From Burkholderiaceae bacterium (GTDB lineage Bacteria > Pseudomonadota > Gammaproteobacteria > Burkholderiales > Burkholderiaceae_C): DNA of 64,000 nt. How positions within the stretch are numbered: position 1 is the stretch's first letter; each line of letters opens with the position of its first letter. The notes under the pieces are model-generated. The model made no database searches. It was not told the origin of the DNA and worked only from the letters and a program-made list of their open reading frames with translations. Below, piece by piece: positions 16,683-24,395 of this stretch. The position numbers and the translations under genes are program-made. The stretch covers positions 1 through 64,000 of the forward strand of contig JACKLO010000013.1 in NCBI GenBank assembly GCA_024235915.1, given 5' to 3'.

Positions 16683-17367
16683 CACCACCCTGCTGCAGCT
16701 GCTTTGGCTGGCCTCGCCGGCGCTGCCTGTGGGCGCCTTCAGCTATTCCGAAGGTTTGGAGACGGCGGTCGAGGAAGGGCGTGTCATCGATGAGGCCAGC
16801 GCCGCCGTCTGGCTCACCGACCAGCTGCTGCTGGCCCAGGCCCGCAGCGACCTGGCGGTCACGGCCCAGGCCCATGCCGCCTGGGCTGCACACGATGTCG
16901 AACGGCTGACCGCGCTGAACACCTGGGTCCTGACCACGCGCGAGAGCGCCGAATTCCGCCTGCAGACCGAGCAGGCGGGCCGGTCGCTGAGCGACTGGCT
17001 GCGCCAGCGTGCGGCGGAAGACGGCGCCGACGACGAACGCGTCGCCACCTTGCGCACGCTGACCCCGGCGCCGAGCTGGCCGGTCGTCTATGCCCTGGCC
17101 GCCTGGCGCAGCGGCGCCGATGCGCGCGCCGCCCTGCTGGCCATGGCCTTCGGCTGGGCCGAGAACATGGTGCAGGCGGCGGTGAAGGCCGTGCCGCTGG
17201 GCCAGAGCGCGGGCCAGCGCCTGCTGGGCACGCTGGCGGCGCACATGCCCGCGGCGGTGGACGACGCGCTGGCACGCGACGACCACACGCGCCAGGCCTT
17301 CACGCCGATGCTGGCCATCGTGTCAGCGCGCCACGAGGCGCAGTACTCGCGGCTGTTCCGCTCTTGA
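16660..17367 (+). CDS. ureF: Urease accessory protein UreF
   Basis: 235 aa. Family motifs are visible: LASPALPVGAFSYSEGLE at about 14-31, the long helical core, and FGWAENMVQAA near 165. UreF bridges UreG and UreD on apo-urease and gates nickel insertion. I chose ATG 16660, inside the end of ureE; the frame is open further upstream to 16435, but that stretch only reads the histidine-tail DNA of ureE in another frame as Met/Thr-rich nonsense. The next gene is a response regulator rather than ureG. Confidence 0.93.
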   Translation: MATVTTADTTLLQLLWLASPALPVGAFSYSEGLETAVEEGRVIDEASAAVWLTDQLLLAQARSDLAVTAQAHAAWAAHDVERLTALNTWVLTTRESAEFRLQTEQAGRSLSDWLRQRAAEDGADDERVATLRTLTPAPSWPVVYALAAWRSGADARAALLAMAFGWAENMVQAAVKAVPLGQSAGQRLLGTLAAHMPAAVDDALARDDHTRQAFTPMLAIVSARHEAQYSRLFRS

Positions 17368-17386
17368 GCCGCAGCCGCATCACCGC

Positions 17387-18100
17387 ATGACCCGCTGCCT
17401 GCTCGTCGACGACGACCCCGGCATCCGCAGCCTGCTGCCCGACTACCTGGCGCAGCACGGCATGCAGGTGGAGACGCTGCCCGACGGCGGCAGCCTGCGC
17501 CGCCGTCTGCCGGCGCCGGCGGTGGACCTGCTGATCCTGGACCTGATGCTGCCCGACGACGACGGCCTGTCGCTGTGCGGCTGGGCGCGCGAGGTGCAGC
17601 CGGCCCTGCCGGTGATCATGCTCACCGCGCAGGGCGACCCGATCTCGCGCGTGCTGGGTCTGGAAATGGGGGCGGACGACTACCTGCCCAAACCCTTTGA
17701 ACCGCGCGAGCTGGCCGCGCGCATCAAGGCCGTGTTGCGGCGGGGCCGTGGCAACGCTGCCGGGCCCGCAGGCGCCGGCCCCGTGGCCGACGGCAGCGTC
17801 TGGCGCTTCGCCGGCTGGACCTTCGACCGCCTGCGCCGGCAGCTGATCGATGGTGAAGGCAGTGTGCTGCCGCTCTCGGCCGCCGAATACCGGCTGCTCA
17901 GCGCCTTCTGCGCGCACCCGCGGCGGGCCCTGTCGCGTGAACGCCTGCTGGAACTGACCCGGGCAGCGGGCACCGAGGTCAACGACCGCAGCATCGACCT
18001 GGCGGTGTCGCGCCTGCGCGCCAAGCTCGACGCCCGGCCGGACGGCCTGATCCGCACGCTGCGCGGCGAGGGCTACCTGTTCGACACCGAGGTGCGTTGA
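17387..18100 (+). CDS. OmpR-family response regulator
   Basis: 237 aa. Receiver with acidic pocket DDD (8-10), phospho-acceptor D52 in LILDLMLPDDDG, T in MLTAQ, and K in LPKPFEP. The C-terminal winged helix (about 130-235) has NDRSIDLAVSRLRAKL and the closing RGEGYLF. It starts 19 bases after ureF, and its stop TGA shares a base with the ATG of the histidine kinase gene (18098-18102). The receiver resembles OmpR itself. Placed within the urease accessory locus, it could control urease or an unrelated envelope response; nothing in the sequence decides this. Confidence 0.92.
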   Translation: MTRCLLVDDDPGIRSLLPDYLAQHGMQVETLPDGGSLRRRLPAPAVDLLILDLMLPDDDGLSLCGWAREVQPALPVIMLTAQGDPISRVLGLEMGADDYLPKPFEPRELAARIKAVLRRGRGNAAGPAGAGPVADGSVWRFAGWTFDRLRRQLIDGEGSVLPLSAAEYRLLSAFCAHPRRALSRERLLELTRAAGTEVNDRSIDLAVSRLRAKLDARPDGLIRTLRGEGYLFDTEVR

Positions 18101-19293
18101 TGGACCCGAGGCGCCAAGGCCCCGTGCACGGCTGGCGCCGGTTCGACACGCTGGCCGTGCGCCTGTTCCTGCTGATGTGGGTGACCTTGATCGCGAGTCA
18201 CCTGGTCAGCTTCGGCCTCAGCATTCCGCTGAGCCGCTTCTTGGCGGGCGATACGCCGGCGATGGGTCAGGCCCCATTGGCACCACCGCCCGGACCAACT
18301 GGCACGATGGGCGGACAGGACGGCGCTTCGAGCCCGCCGCACGGCCCACCGCCGGCGAATCGGCTGATGGGGCCTGGCGTGCGCGCCATGCCGCCGGCCG
18401 ATCTGCCCGCCACCACGCTGGGCATCGACTACGCGTTGCGCGCGCTCGTCATCGCGCTCGGCGCGGCGCTGGGCGCCGCCTGGGCCGCACGCCCGCTGCG
18501 CCGGCTGGCACGGGCCGCCGATGCACTGGACCGCCAGCTGCTGCGCCATGAGCCGTTGACGCGGCTGGACGAGGCCCGCGGCACGGCCGAGGTGCGCGGC
18601 ACAGCCGCAGTCTTCAACCATATGGGGCAACGTCTGCAGGCCCAGTTCGACGCCCGGGGCCTGCACCTGGCCGCCGTCTCGCACGACCTGCGCACGCCGC
18701 TGACGCGCCTGCGCATGCGCCTGGAATCGGCCCCGCCGGCACTGGTCGAGGCAGCCGCCGCCGACATCCACGAAATGGTGGACATGATCGAGTCCACGCT
18801 CGAGCTGCTGCGCGAACAGCGCGACGGCCGACCGCCGGCGCGTGTGCACCTGACGGCGCTGCTGGAAGCCTTGACCGACGACCTGGCCGCCGCCGGCCAG
18901 ACCGGCGTGGACCTTCGCGGCGGCCCGGCACTGCAGGTCAGGGCGCACCCGACGGCGCTGCGCCGTGTGCTGGCCAACCTGATCGGCAACGCCTTGCAGC
19001 ACGGCGGTGGTGCCCGGGTGCACTGGACCGCGACCGATGAGGGCGGTGCCTGGGTGCATGTGGACGACGATGGCCCCGGCATCCCGCCCGAGCGTCTGTC
19101 ATCGGCGCAGCAACCCTGGGTGCAGCTGGGGCCTGGCACCGGTGGCCACGGCCTGGGGCTGGCGATCGCCCGCGACCTCGCCGAACGCGACGGCGCCCGC
19201 CTGGCGCTGGCCAACCGGCCTGAAGGCGGCTTGCGCGCCAGCCTCTGGCTGCCCACCGACACCATTGTGTCGGCGCCGACACCTGGCGCATGA
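18100..19293 (+). CDS. EnvZ-type sensor histidine kinase
   Basis: 397 aa. The first transmembrane helix is at about 19-42 (LFLLMWVTLIASHLVSFGL). A short periplasmic loop rich in Pro, Gly and Met follows, then a second helix at about 105-125. The HisKA motif is SHDLRTPLTRLRMRLE, the N-box is NLIGNAL, and the G-boxes are DDDGPGIP and GHGLGLAIA. The Met/Pro/Gly loop is short, so it probably senses the membrane or a small ligand. ATG 18100 overlaps the regulator stop codon; a TTG one codon earlier is less likely. It is the cognate partner of the adjacent regulator. Confidence 0.9.
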   Translation: MDPRRQGPVHGWRRFDTLAVRLFLLMWVTLIASHLVSFGLSIPLSRFLAGDTPAMGQAPLAPPPGPTGTMGGQDGASSPPHGPPPANRLMGPGVRAMPPADLPATTLGIDYALRALVIALGAALGAAWAARPLRRLARAADALDRQLLRHEPLTRLDEARGTAEVRGTAAVFNHMGQRLQAQFDARGLHLAAVSHDLRTPLTRLRMRLESAPPALVEAAAADIHEMVDMIESTLELLREQRDGRPPARVHLTALLEALTDDLAAAGQTGVDLRGGPALQVRAHPTALRRVLANLIGNALQHGGGARVHWTATDEGGAWVHVDDDGPGIPPERLSSAQQPWVQLGPGTGGHGLGLAIARDLAERDGARLALANRPEGGLRASLWLPTDTIVSAPTPGA

Positions 19294-19364
19294 ACGGCGT
19301 TGACATCGGCCGGTGATGCTGTGGGCCTGGGCCGCGTGGGCGGCCGACCGCCCCGGGACCCCCG

Positions 19365-20285
19365 ATGAAGACCCCTGCCGACGCGGGCCATGCAGGCCTG
19401 ACCCAAGACCTCGATCGACTGCTGCAGCAGCAGCGCGCAAGCCGGCGCCGCGCCCTGGGCTGGCTGGCCGCTGGCGGCCTGGGCGCCAGCGGGCTGTGGT
19501 TGCCGGGCTGCGGCGGTGGGGGCGACGCAGGCACGGTGTACACCGCGGGCAGCGGTTCGTCGGGGTCCGGCAGCAGCTCGGGTGGCAGTGGCTCAGGCAG
19601 TGGCACCGGCACGGGTTCAGGCGGCAGCTCCAGCAGCTGCACGTTGATCCCCGAGGAGACCGCCGGCCCCTACCCCGGTGACGGCAGCAACACCGCGAAC
19701 GGCAGCGTGGCCAATGCGCTGGCCCTGTCGGGCATCGTGCGCAGCGACATCCGCAGCAGCATCGCCGGCGCCAGCGGCACGGCCGACGGCGTGCCCATGA
19801 CGGTGACGCTCACCCTGGTCAACACCAATGGCAGCTGCGCCACGCTGGAAGGCTTTGCCATCTACCTCTGGCACTGCGACGCCCTGGGGCGCTACTCCAT
19901 GTATTCCAGCGGCGCCACCAGCGAGAACTACCTGCGCGGCGTGCAGGAAACCGACGCCAACGGCCAGGTCAGCTTCACCACCATCGTGCCCGGCTGCTAC
20001 AGCGGCCGCTGGCCGCACATGCACTTCGAGGTCTACCGCAGCCTGACCACGGCCACCAGCTTCAGCAACAAGCTGCGCACCTCGCAGCTGGCGGTGCCCA
20101 AGGACGTGTGTGACGCGGTCTACGCGCTCAGCGGCTACACCGGCAGCGCGCGCAACCTGGCGTCGATCAGCCTGTCCAGCGACAACATCTTTGCCGACGA
20201 CGGGGCCGCCACACAGCTGGCCGAGGTCACGGGCAACAGCACCGACGGCTACGCAGCCACGCTGGAGGTGGGCATCTCAGTCTGA
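19365..20285 (+). CDS. Exported intradiol ring-cleavage dioxygenase-like protein
   Basis: 306 aa. The N-terminus has RRR followed by a hydrophobic stretch and LPGC (Cys49), a Tat-type lipoprotein signal. A Ser/Gly-rich linker spans about 60-92. The core matches secreted relatives of protocatechuate 3,4-dioxygenase beta: IPEETAGPYP, IYLWHCDALGRYSMY, and PGCYSGRWPHMHFEV. Two tyrosines and the HxH pair could form the non-haem iron site of intradiol enzymes. The substrate of these exported relatives is unknown. It stands between the two-component system and ureG, with no obvious link to urease. Confidence 0.8.
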   Translation: MKTPADAGHAGLTQDLDRLLQQQRASRRRALGWLAAGGLGASGLWLPGCGGGGDAGTVYTAGSGSSGSGSSSGGSGSGSGTGTGSGGSSSSCTLIPEETAGPYPGDGSNTANGSVANALALSGIVRSDIRSSIAGASGTADGVPMTVTLTLVNTNGSCATLEGFAIYLWHCDALGRYSMYSSGATSENYLRGVQETDANGQVSFTTIVPGCYSGRWPHMHFEVYRSLTTATSFSNKLRTSQLAVPKDVCDAVYALSGYTGSARNLASISLSSDNIFADDGAATQLAEVTGNSTDGYAATLEVGISV

Positions 20286-20347
20286 GCACCTGCGCCAGGG
20301 GCAGGATGGCGTACAGACAGCGGCCGCGCTTCGGGCATCATCCACCC

Positions 20348-21019
20348 ATGAGCCCTACCCTGCATGCGATCCCCGGCCGCACGAAAAAACTCCCGCCGCT
20401 GCGCGTGGGCGTCGGCGGCCCTGTTGGTTCCGGCAAGACCACCCTGCTCGAGATGCTGTGCAAGACCATGCGCGAGCGCTGGGACCTGGTGGTCGTGACC
20501 AACGACATCTACACCAAGGAAGACCAGCGCCTGCTCACCGTGGCCGGTGCGCTGGACCCGGCGCGCATCGTCGGCGTGGAGACCGGTGGCTGCCCGCACA
20601 CCGCGATCCGTGAAGACGCGTCGATCAACCTCGAGGCGGTGGACCGCATGCTCGAGAAGTTTCCCGACGCCGACATCGTCTTCATCGAGAGCGGCGGCGA
20701 CAACCTGGCCGCCACCTTCAGCCCGGAGCTCAGCGACCTGACGATCTACGTCATCGACGTGGCGGCCGGCGAGAAGATCCCGCGAAAGGGCGGGCCTGGC
20801 ATCACCAAGAGCGACCTCTTCGTGATCAACAAGACCGACCTGGCGCCGCACGTCGGCGCCGACCTGGCGGTGATGGAGGCCGACACCAAGCGCATGCGGC
20901 CCGACCATGCCGGCGAGCAGGCGCGGCGGCCTTTCGTGATGACCAACCTGAAGACGCGCGACGGGCTGGACGCCGTGGTGCGCTTCATCGAGACGCGCGG
21001 GCTGCTGCAGGCGGCCTGA
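20348..21019 (+). CDS. ureG: Urease accessory GTPase UreG
   Basis: 223 aa. SIMIBI-class GTPase with P-loop GPVGSGKT at about 24-31, the metal-binding CPH motif in TGGCPHTAIRED, ESGGDNL, and NKTD for guanine recognition. UreG receives nickel from UreE and powers its insertion with GTP. The start at 20348 gives the usual length; the open frame extends upstream to 20306. It is separated from ureF by about 3 kb containing three unrelated genes. No ureA, ureB, ureC or ureD lies in this window. Confidence 0.95.
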   Translation: MSPTLHAIPGRTKKLPPLRVGVGGPVGSGKTTLLEMLCKTMRERWDLVVVTNDIYTKEDQRLLTVAGALDPARIVGVETGGCPHTAIREDASINLEAVDRMLEKFPDADIVFIESGGDNLAATFSPELSDLTIYVIDVAAGEKIPRKGGPGITKSDLFVINKTDLAPHVGADLAVMEADTKRMRPDHAGEQARRPFVMTNLKTRDGLDAVVRFIETRGLLQAA

Positions 21020-21035
21020 TCCACAGGAGCGACCC

Positions 21036-21305
21036 ATGGCCCTGGAACTGCCCCGCGACGTGCGCCCCCAGGCCGTGGCATCCATCGAACGCTGGTGCCG
21101 CGAGCACCTGGACGAACCGGTGGGTAACGTCACCGCCGGCGGCCTGCTGGCCTTCATGGTCGAGGAGATCGGCCCGCTGATCTACAACCAGGCCGTCACC
21201 GACGTGCAGGAACGCCTGCAGGCGCGGCTGGCGGAACTGGACATCGAGGTCCACGAGGACCCGTTCCAGTACTGGCGCCGGCGCGACAAGCCGGCGCGGC
21301 GCTGA
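21036..21305 (+). CDS. DUF2164 family protein
   Basis: 89 aa. Matches small DUF2164 proteins: an N-terminal helix with IERWC, then LAFMVEEIGPLIYNQAV, the hallmark motif, and a helical end. The function is unknown. It follows ureG by 16 bases with a GGAGCG ribosome site, so it is probably in the same transcript. It converges with the following minus-strand gene, with only 12 bases between. Confidence 0.8.
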   Translation: MALELPRDVRPQAVASIERWCREHLDEPVGNVTAGGLLAFMVEEIGPLIYNQAVTDVQERLQARLAELDIEVHEDPFQYWRRRDKPARR

Positions 21306-21317
21306 GGTCCGGAGGCC

Positions 21318-22298
21318 TCAGGCCGGCTGCCAGCGCGGCTGGCGGTCCTTGTCCACCAGCACCGCGCGCACGCCCTCGATGAAGTCGGGGTGCTGGATCA
21401 CCGTTTCGGTGAGCGCCAGTTCGTCGTCCAGCGCCTGCGGCAGCGTGTGCCGGGCGCCGCGGGCCAGGAGCGCCAGGCTGGTGTGCATGGCGTAGGGCGA
21501 CATGCTGCGCAGCGTGGCCAGCAGCGTGGCGGCGTCGCCGTCGTTCTCGGCGGCTGCGGCCAGGTGAGCGCCGATGGCGGCGAGGTCGGCGCCTTCGAAC
21601 CATTGCCCGCGGCGCTCGAAGCGGGCGCGGATGTCGGCATCGTCCACCGGCCTGGCAAAGCGGTCGATCACCGTCTGCACCGGTGCCCCATCCTCCGCCA
21701 GCGCGGTGAACAGCGCCGCCTGGTCGGCACTGTCCAGCCGCTGCGAGCCCAGGCCCAGCACCGTGGCCTCGTCGCCGTTCAGGCGCGTGCCGGTCAGCCC
21801 CACCCAGCGGCCGGCGTTCATCGGCAGGCGCGGCAAGAAGTAGCTGCCACCCACGTCGGGGAAGAAGCCGATGGCGGTTTCCGGCATCGCCAGCACGCTG
21901 CGTTCGGTCACCAGCCGGTGGCGGCCATGCACCGACAGGCCCAGGCCGCCGCCCATGACGATGCCGTCCATCCAGGCCACATAGGGCTTGGGACACGTGG
22001 CGATGGCCAGGTTCAGCGCGTACTCCTCGCGGAAGAAGCTCATGGCCTCGTCGATGCGGCGCTCGAGGCTGAGTTCTCGGATGCGGCGCATGTCACCGCC
22101 GGCGCAGAAGGCGCGCGGCGTGCTGGCGTGCACCACGATCACCTGCACCGCCGGGTCGGCCAAGTGGGTGTCCAGCGCCGCTTGCAGACCACGGATCATC
22201 GGCAGCGTCAGCGCATTCAGCGCCTGCGGCCGGTTCAGCACGATGAAACCGGCGCGGCCCTGGCGGTGGTGGGTGATGTCGGCGGTGGCGTCGGTCAT
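21318..22298 (-). CDS. 3-hydroxyisobutyryl-CoA hydrolase (enoyl-CoA hydratase/isomerase family)
   Basis: 326 aa. Crotonase fold: FCAGGDMR, GGGLGLSVHGR, and the PETAIGFFPDVGGSY segment, whose Glu and Asp are the catalytic pair in HIBCH-type hydrolases. The C-terminal extension (LPQALDDELALTE, HPDFIEGVRAVLVDKD) is also typical of that subgroup. The reaction is release of CoA from 3-hydroxyisobutyryl-CoA in valine catabolism. I chose ATG 22298; the frame runs on upstream to 22661 through sequence without family similarity that lies antisense to the next gene. Confidence 0.87.
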   Translation of the reverse strand: MTDATADITHHRQGRAGFIVLNRPQALNALTLPMIRGLQAALDTHLADPAVQVIVVHASTPRAFCAGGDMRRIRELSLERRIDEAMSFFREEYALNLAIATCPKPYVAWMDGIVMGGGLGLSVHGRHRLVTERSVLAMPETAIGFFPDVGGSYFLPRLPMNAGRWVGLTGTRLNGDEATVLGLGSQRLDSADQAALFTALAEDGAPVQTVIDRFARPVDDADIRARFERRGQWFEGADLAAIGAHLAAAAENDGDAATLLATLRSMSPYAMHTSLALLARGARHTLPQALDDELALTETVIQHPDFIEGVRAVLVDKDRQPRWQPA

Positions 22299-22409
22299 GG
22301 CGGTCAGAGCGGTCAAAGCGGATCGGTGCACGGGAAAGGCGGGGATGGTAGCCGCGGCGGTGGCGCCGCTTTGCAATCCGGCAACAGGCGCAAGGCAGCA
22401 TGCTCGCCC

Positions 22410-23090
22410 ATGTCCGGGCCTTCCGTCGCCGCCACTGCTGCCGCCGCCATGCCGATGGCAGGCACATCCTCCGGCGGCTCCGCCGCATGGGACGCTCGCC
22501 GCCGGCATCCCGGCGCCCTGCTGGCGGCCCTGGTGGTGACCTTGGGCGTGCCACTGCTGCTGGTTTCGCCGGCGCGGCAGGCGACGCCGCACGTGAGCAC
22601 GCCCGCGCCAACCTGGCTGCGGCTGCTGCCCTTGCCCGACGAACGACCATCGGCCCGCCAAGCGCCAAGCCCGACGGTGGCCGCGGCCCAGCCACCGGTG
22701 CGGATGCGGCCCGTCCGCCCCTTGGCGCCGCTGACCTCATCAGCCGCAGCGTCTCCAACACCCCGGCCGGCGCCGCACGATCCGCAACCGATCACGGTGA
22801 CCAGCCCGCAAGTGTTGGCCGCCCCGGCCCCGTCGGCCAGCGCCCCGCCCCGACCGCTGCGCCTGGGTGACGACGTGATGCGCCAGGCGGCGCGCGACAG
22901 CATCGCCGAGACCCGGCGCCTCGCGGCCGAAGCCGGCCTGCCCGCGGAACGCGACCGCTCCAGCGACGAACGCCTGGCCGGTGCCGTGGAACAGGCCGTC
23001 AAACCCGACTGCCTGGCCTCGAACGCCGGCGGCAGTCTGCTGTCGATCCCCCTCATTGCGCTGCAGGCCCTGCGCCAGAAGTGCAATTAG
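22410..23090 (+). CDS. Single-pass membrane protein of unknown function
   Basis: 226 aa. A short N-terminal Ala/Gly segment, a transmembrane helix at about 36-53 (HPGALLAALVVTLGVPLLLV), a Pro/Ala/Ser-rich periplasmic region, and a conserved-looking C-terminus (DDVMRQAARDSIAETRRLA, then KPDCL near the end). It resembles no enzyme I recognise. The stop codon TAG is special: TA belongs to the target duplication of the IS element that follows, and the G is the first base of that element. The uninterrupted sequence would also read TAG. Confidence 0.55.
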   Translation: MSGPSVAATAAAAMPMAGTSSGGSAAWDARRRHPGALLAALVVTLGVPLLLVSPARQATPHVSTPAPTWLRLLPLPDERPSARQAPSPTVAAAQPPVRMRPVRPLAPLTSSAAASPTPRPAPHDPQPITVTSPQVLAAPAPSASAPPRPLRLGDDVMRQAARDSIAETRRLAAEAGLPAERDRSSDERLAGAVEQAVKPDCLASNAGGSLLSIPLIALQALRQKCN

Positions 23091-23096
23091 GGCCTG

Positions 23097-23860
23097 TTAA
23101 CACAACCGCAAGCCGTCAGCGATCAGTGCGAAGCTGATGAAGGCGATGAACATGACGTCGAGCTTCTCGAAGCGGGAGAAGATGCGGCGATAGCCCTTGA
23201 GCCTGCGGAACAGGCGCTCGACCTCATTGCGGCGCCTGTACATCGCGCGGTCGTACTCCCAGGGCTCAATCCGCGTGCTCATCGGCGGTACGACCGGGAT
23301 GAAGCCCAAATCGAGCGCGAGCTGCCGAGTCTCGTTGCCTTCGTAGGCGCGGTCCATGATCAGGTGAAGCGGGCGGTTCGGCGGCCCCAGGCGCTTGAGC
23401 AGTTCCCGGCCTTCGGGGGCGTCGTGCGCCTGGCCGGGAGACAACGAGAAAGTTATGGCCGTGCGCGCGTCCGCGGCGACGAGGTGGATCTTGGTGTTCC
23501 AACCGCCACGGGACTTGCCGATAGCCTGCGGACCGTTTTTTTTCGAGCGCCAGTCCCGTCCGGATGCACCTTGATACTGGTGCTGTCGAGCGAAACCGCT
23601 TCGATCTTGATCTGTACGACCTGAGCACGCTGCAACTGTTCGAAGGCCCTGTCGAGCACGCCGGACTTGGCCCAGCGGCTCATGCGCGTGTAGATCGTGT
23701 GCCAGTTGCCGAACCGCTTGGGTAGACCGCGCCACTTACAGCCGTGCTCGGCCACGTACAAGATCGCGTTGAGCACCTGCAGATTCGACAGGCTGACATT
23801 GCCTCGCTGCCGCGGCAAGCAGTGTTCGATCTGGGCAAATTGCGCTGCAGTGATCTCCAT
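23097..23860 (-). CDS. IS5-family transposase made by -1 frameshifting (orfA-orfB fusion)
   Basis: The first frame (23860 down to 23453) starts METAAQFAQIE-like with the DUF4096 N-terminal domain (NAILYVAEHGCKWRGLP) and carries the first catalytic Asp in AVSLDSTS. The second frame (to 23097) carries the DDE core: GGWNTKIHLV, MDRAYEGNE with the second Asp, and RRRNEVERLFRRLK with the catalytic Glu. The frames join at a run of eight A on the coding strand (23543-23536). There AAA AAA in the first frame can slip to AAA AAC in the second, a -1 shift. The fusion gives a full-length transposase of about 254 aa, so this need not be a broken gene. Confidence 0.85.
23536..23543 (-). promoter_or_regulatory. 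Programmed -1 frameshift slippery site
   Basis: Eight A residues on the coding strand, preceded by CTCG and followed by CGG. Reading CGA AAA AAA ACG in the first frame becomes AAA AAA AAC GGT in the second. This poly-A slip is the usual way that two-frame IS5/IS427 elements make transposase. Confidence 0.75.
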
Positions 23861-23946
23861 CGACGCAGTGTCAATGCAGAACCACCGCCGCGCAATTAGT
23901 GTTAACAGTCCCTAGTCGACATCGGTCGGGCTATGCTTGGTCCGGC

Positions 23947-24393
23947 ATGGACCTGTACCTGATCGTCGGCAATCCGAACACCCGCAAGTCCTCGGTGATG
24001 CGCAGCCTCACCGGCTGCTTCAACCGCAGCCTGCGCGACATCCAGCCCAGCGACGGGCGTGCGCCGATCCGCCTGTACGTGCGCGTGGGCGCGCTGCAGG
24101 AAACGCGCTGCAGTGCCGAGGAACTGGCCGCCGAAGCGCGACGCCAGCATGCGAACGCGGTGCTCTGCGGGCTGTGGCCGCAGTCGCACCCGCACGAACC
24201 GCAGCGCTGGCCCGATGCCGCCACCTACCTGGCCGCCTTCGACGCCCTGGGCTTCCGCCGCCGCGCCATCGCCGTGCTGGGCCAGAACGGTGCCGGCCTG
24301 CGCGGGCCAAAGGTGATGGCCTTTCCGCTGGCGCCCCGGCAACCGCTCAATGTCACGGCGCAGGGCGTGCGCCAGTTCTTCGGATGGGTCTGA
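23947..24393 (+). CDS. Small P-loop-like protein of unknown function
   Basis: 148 aa. Begins MDLYLIVGNPNTRKSS, a Walker-A-like loop (GNPNTRKSS) directly after the first strand, suggesting a nucleotide-binding Rossmann-like fold; no clear Walker B follows. Later segments (VLCGLWPQSHP, AIAVLGQNG) look like core strands. I do not recognise the family. The start is 34 bases from the right end of the IS5 element, so its native transcription from upstream has probably been separated. Its stop overlaps the possible start of the next gene. Confidence 0.5.
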   Translation: MDLYLIVGNPNTRKSSVMRSLTGCFNRSLRDIQPSDGRAPIRLYVRVGALQETRCSAEELAAEARRQHANAVLCGLWPQSHPHEPQRWPDAATYLAAFDALGFRRRAIAVLGQNGAGLRGPKVMAFPLAPRQPLNVTAQGVRQFFGWV

Positions 24394-24395
24394 AC

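Larger units (their letters stand above)
23090..23912 (-). mobile_element. IS5-family insertion sequence (IS427-like group)
   Basis: 823 bp, bounded by terminal inverted repeats GGGCCTGTTAACAC (23090-23103) and the reverse complement of GGGACTGTTAACAC (23899-23912), with one mismatch in 14. The dinucleotide TA flanks both ends (23088-23089 and 23913-23914), the usual target duplication. The transposase is encoded in two overlapping frames on the minus strand. The element separates a membrane protein gene from a P-loop-like protein gene that were originally about 35 bases apart. Confidence 0.9.

Noticed and set aside
21390..22409. Upstream open extension of the membrane protein ending at 23090
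   Set aside because: It is antisense to the 3-hydroxyisobutyryl-CoA hydrolase gene and shows no signal or domain before 22410.
23097..23860. IS5 transposase as a pseudogene
   Set aside because: The only lesion is a -1 shift at an A8 run in the position used by functional two-frame IS5 elements; termini and catalytic residues are intact.
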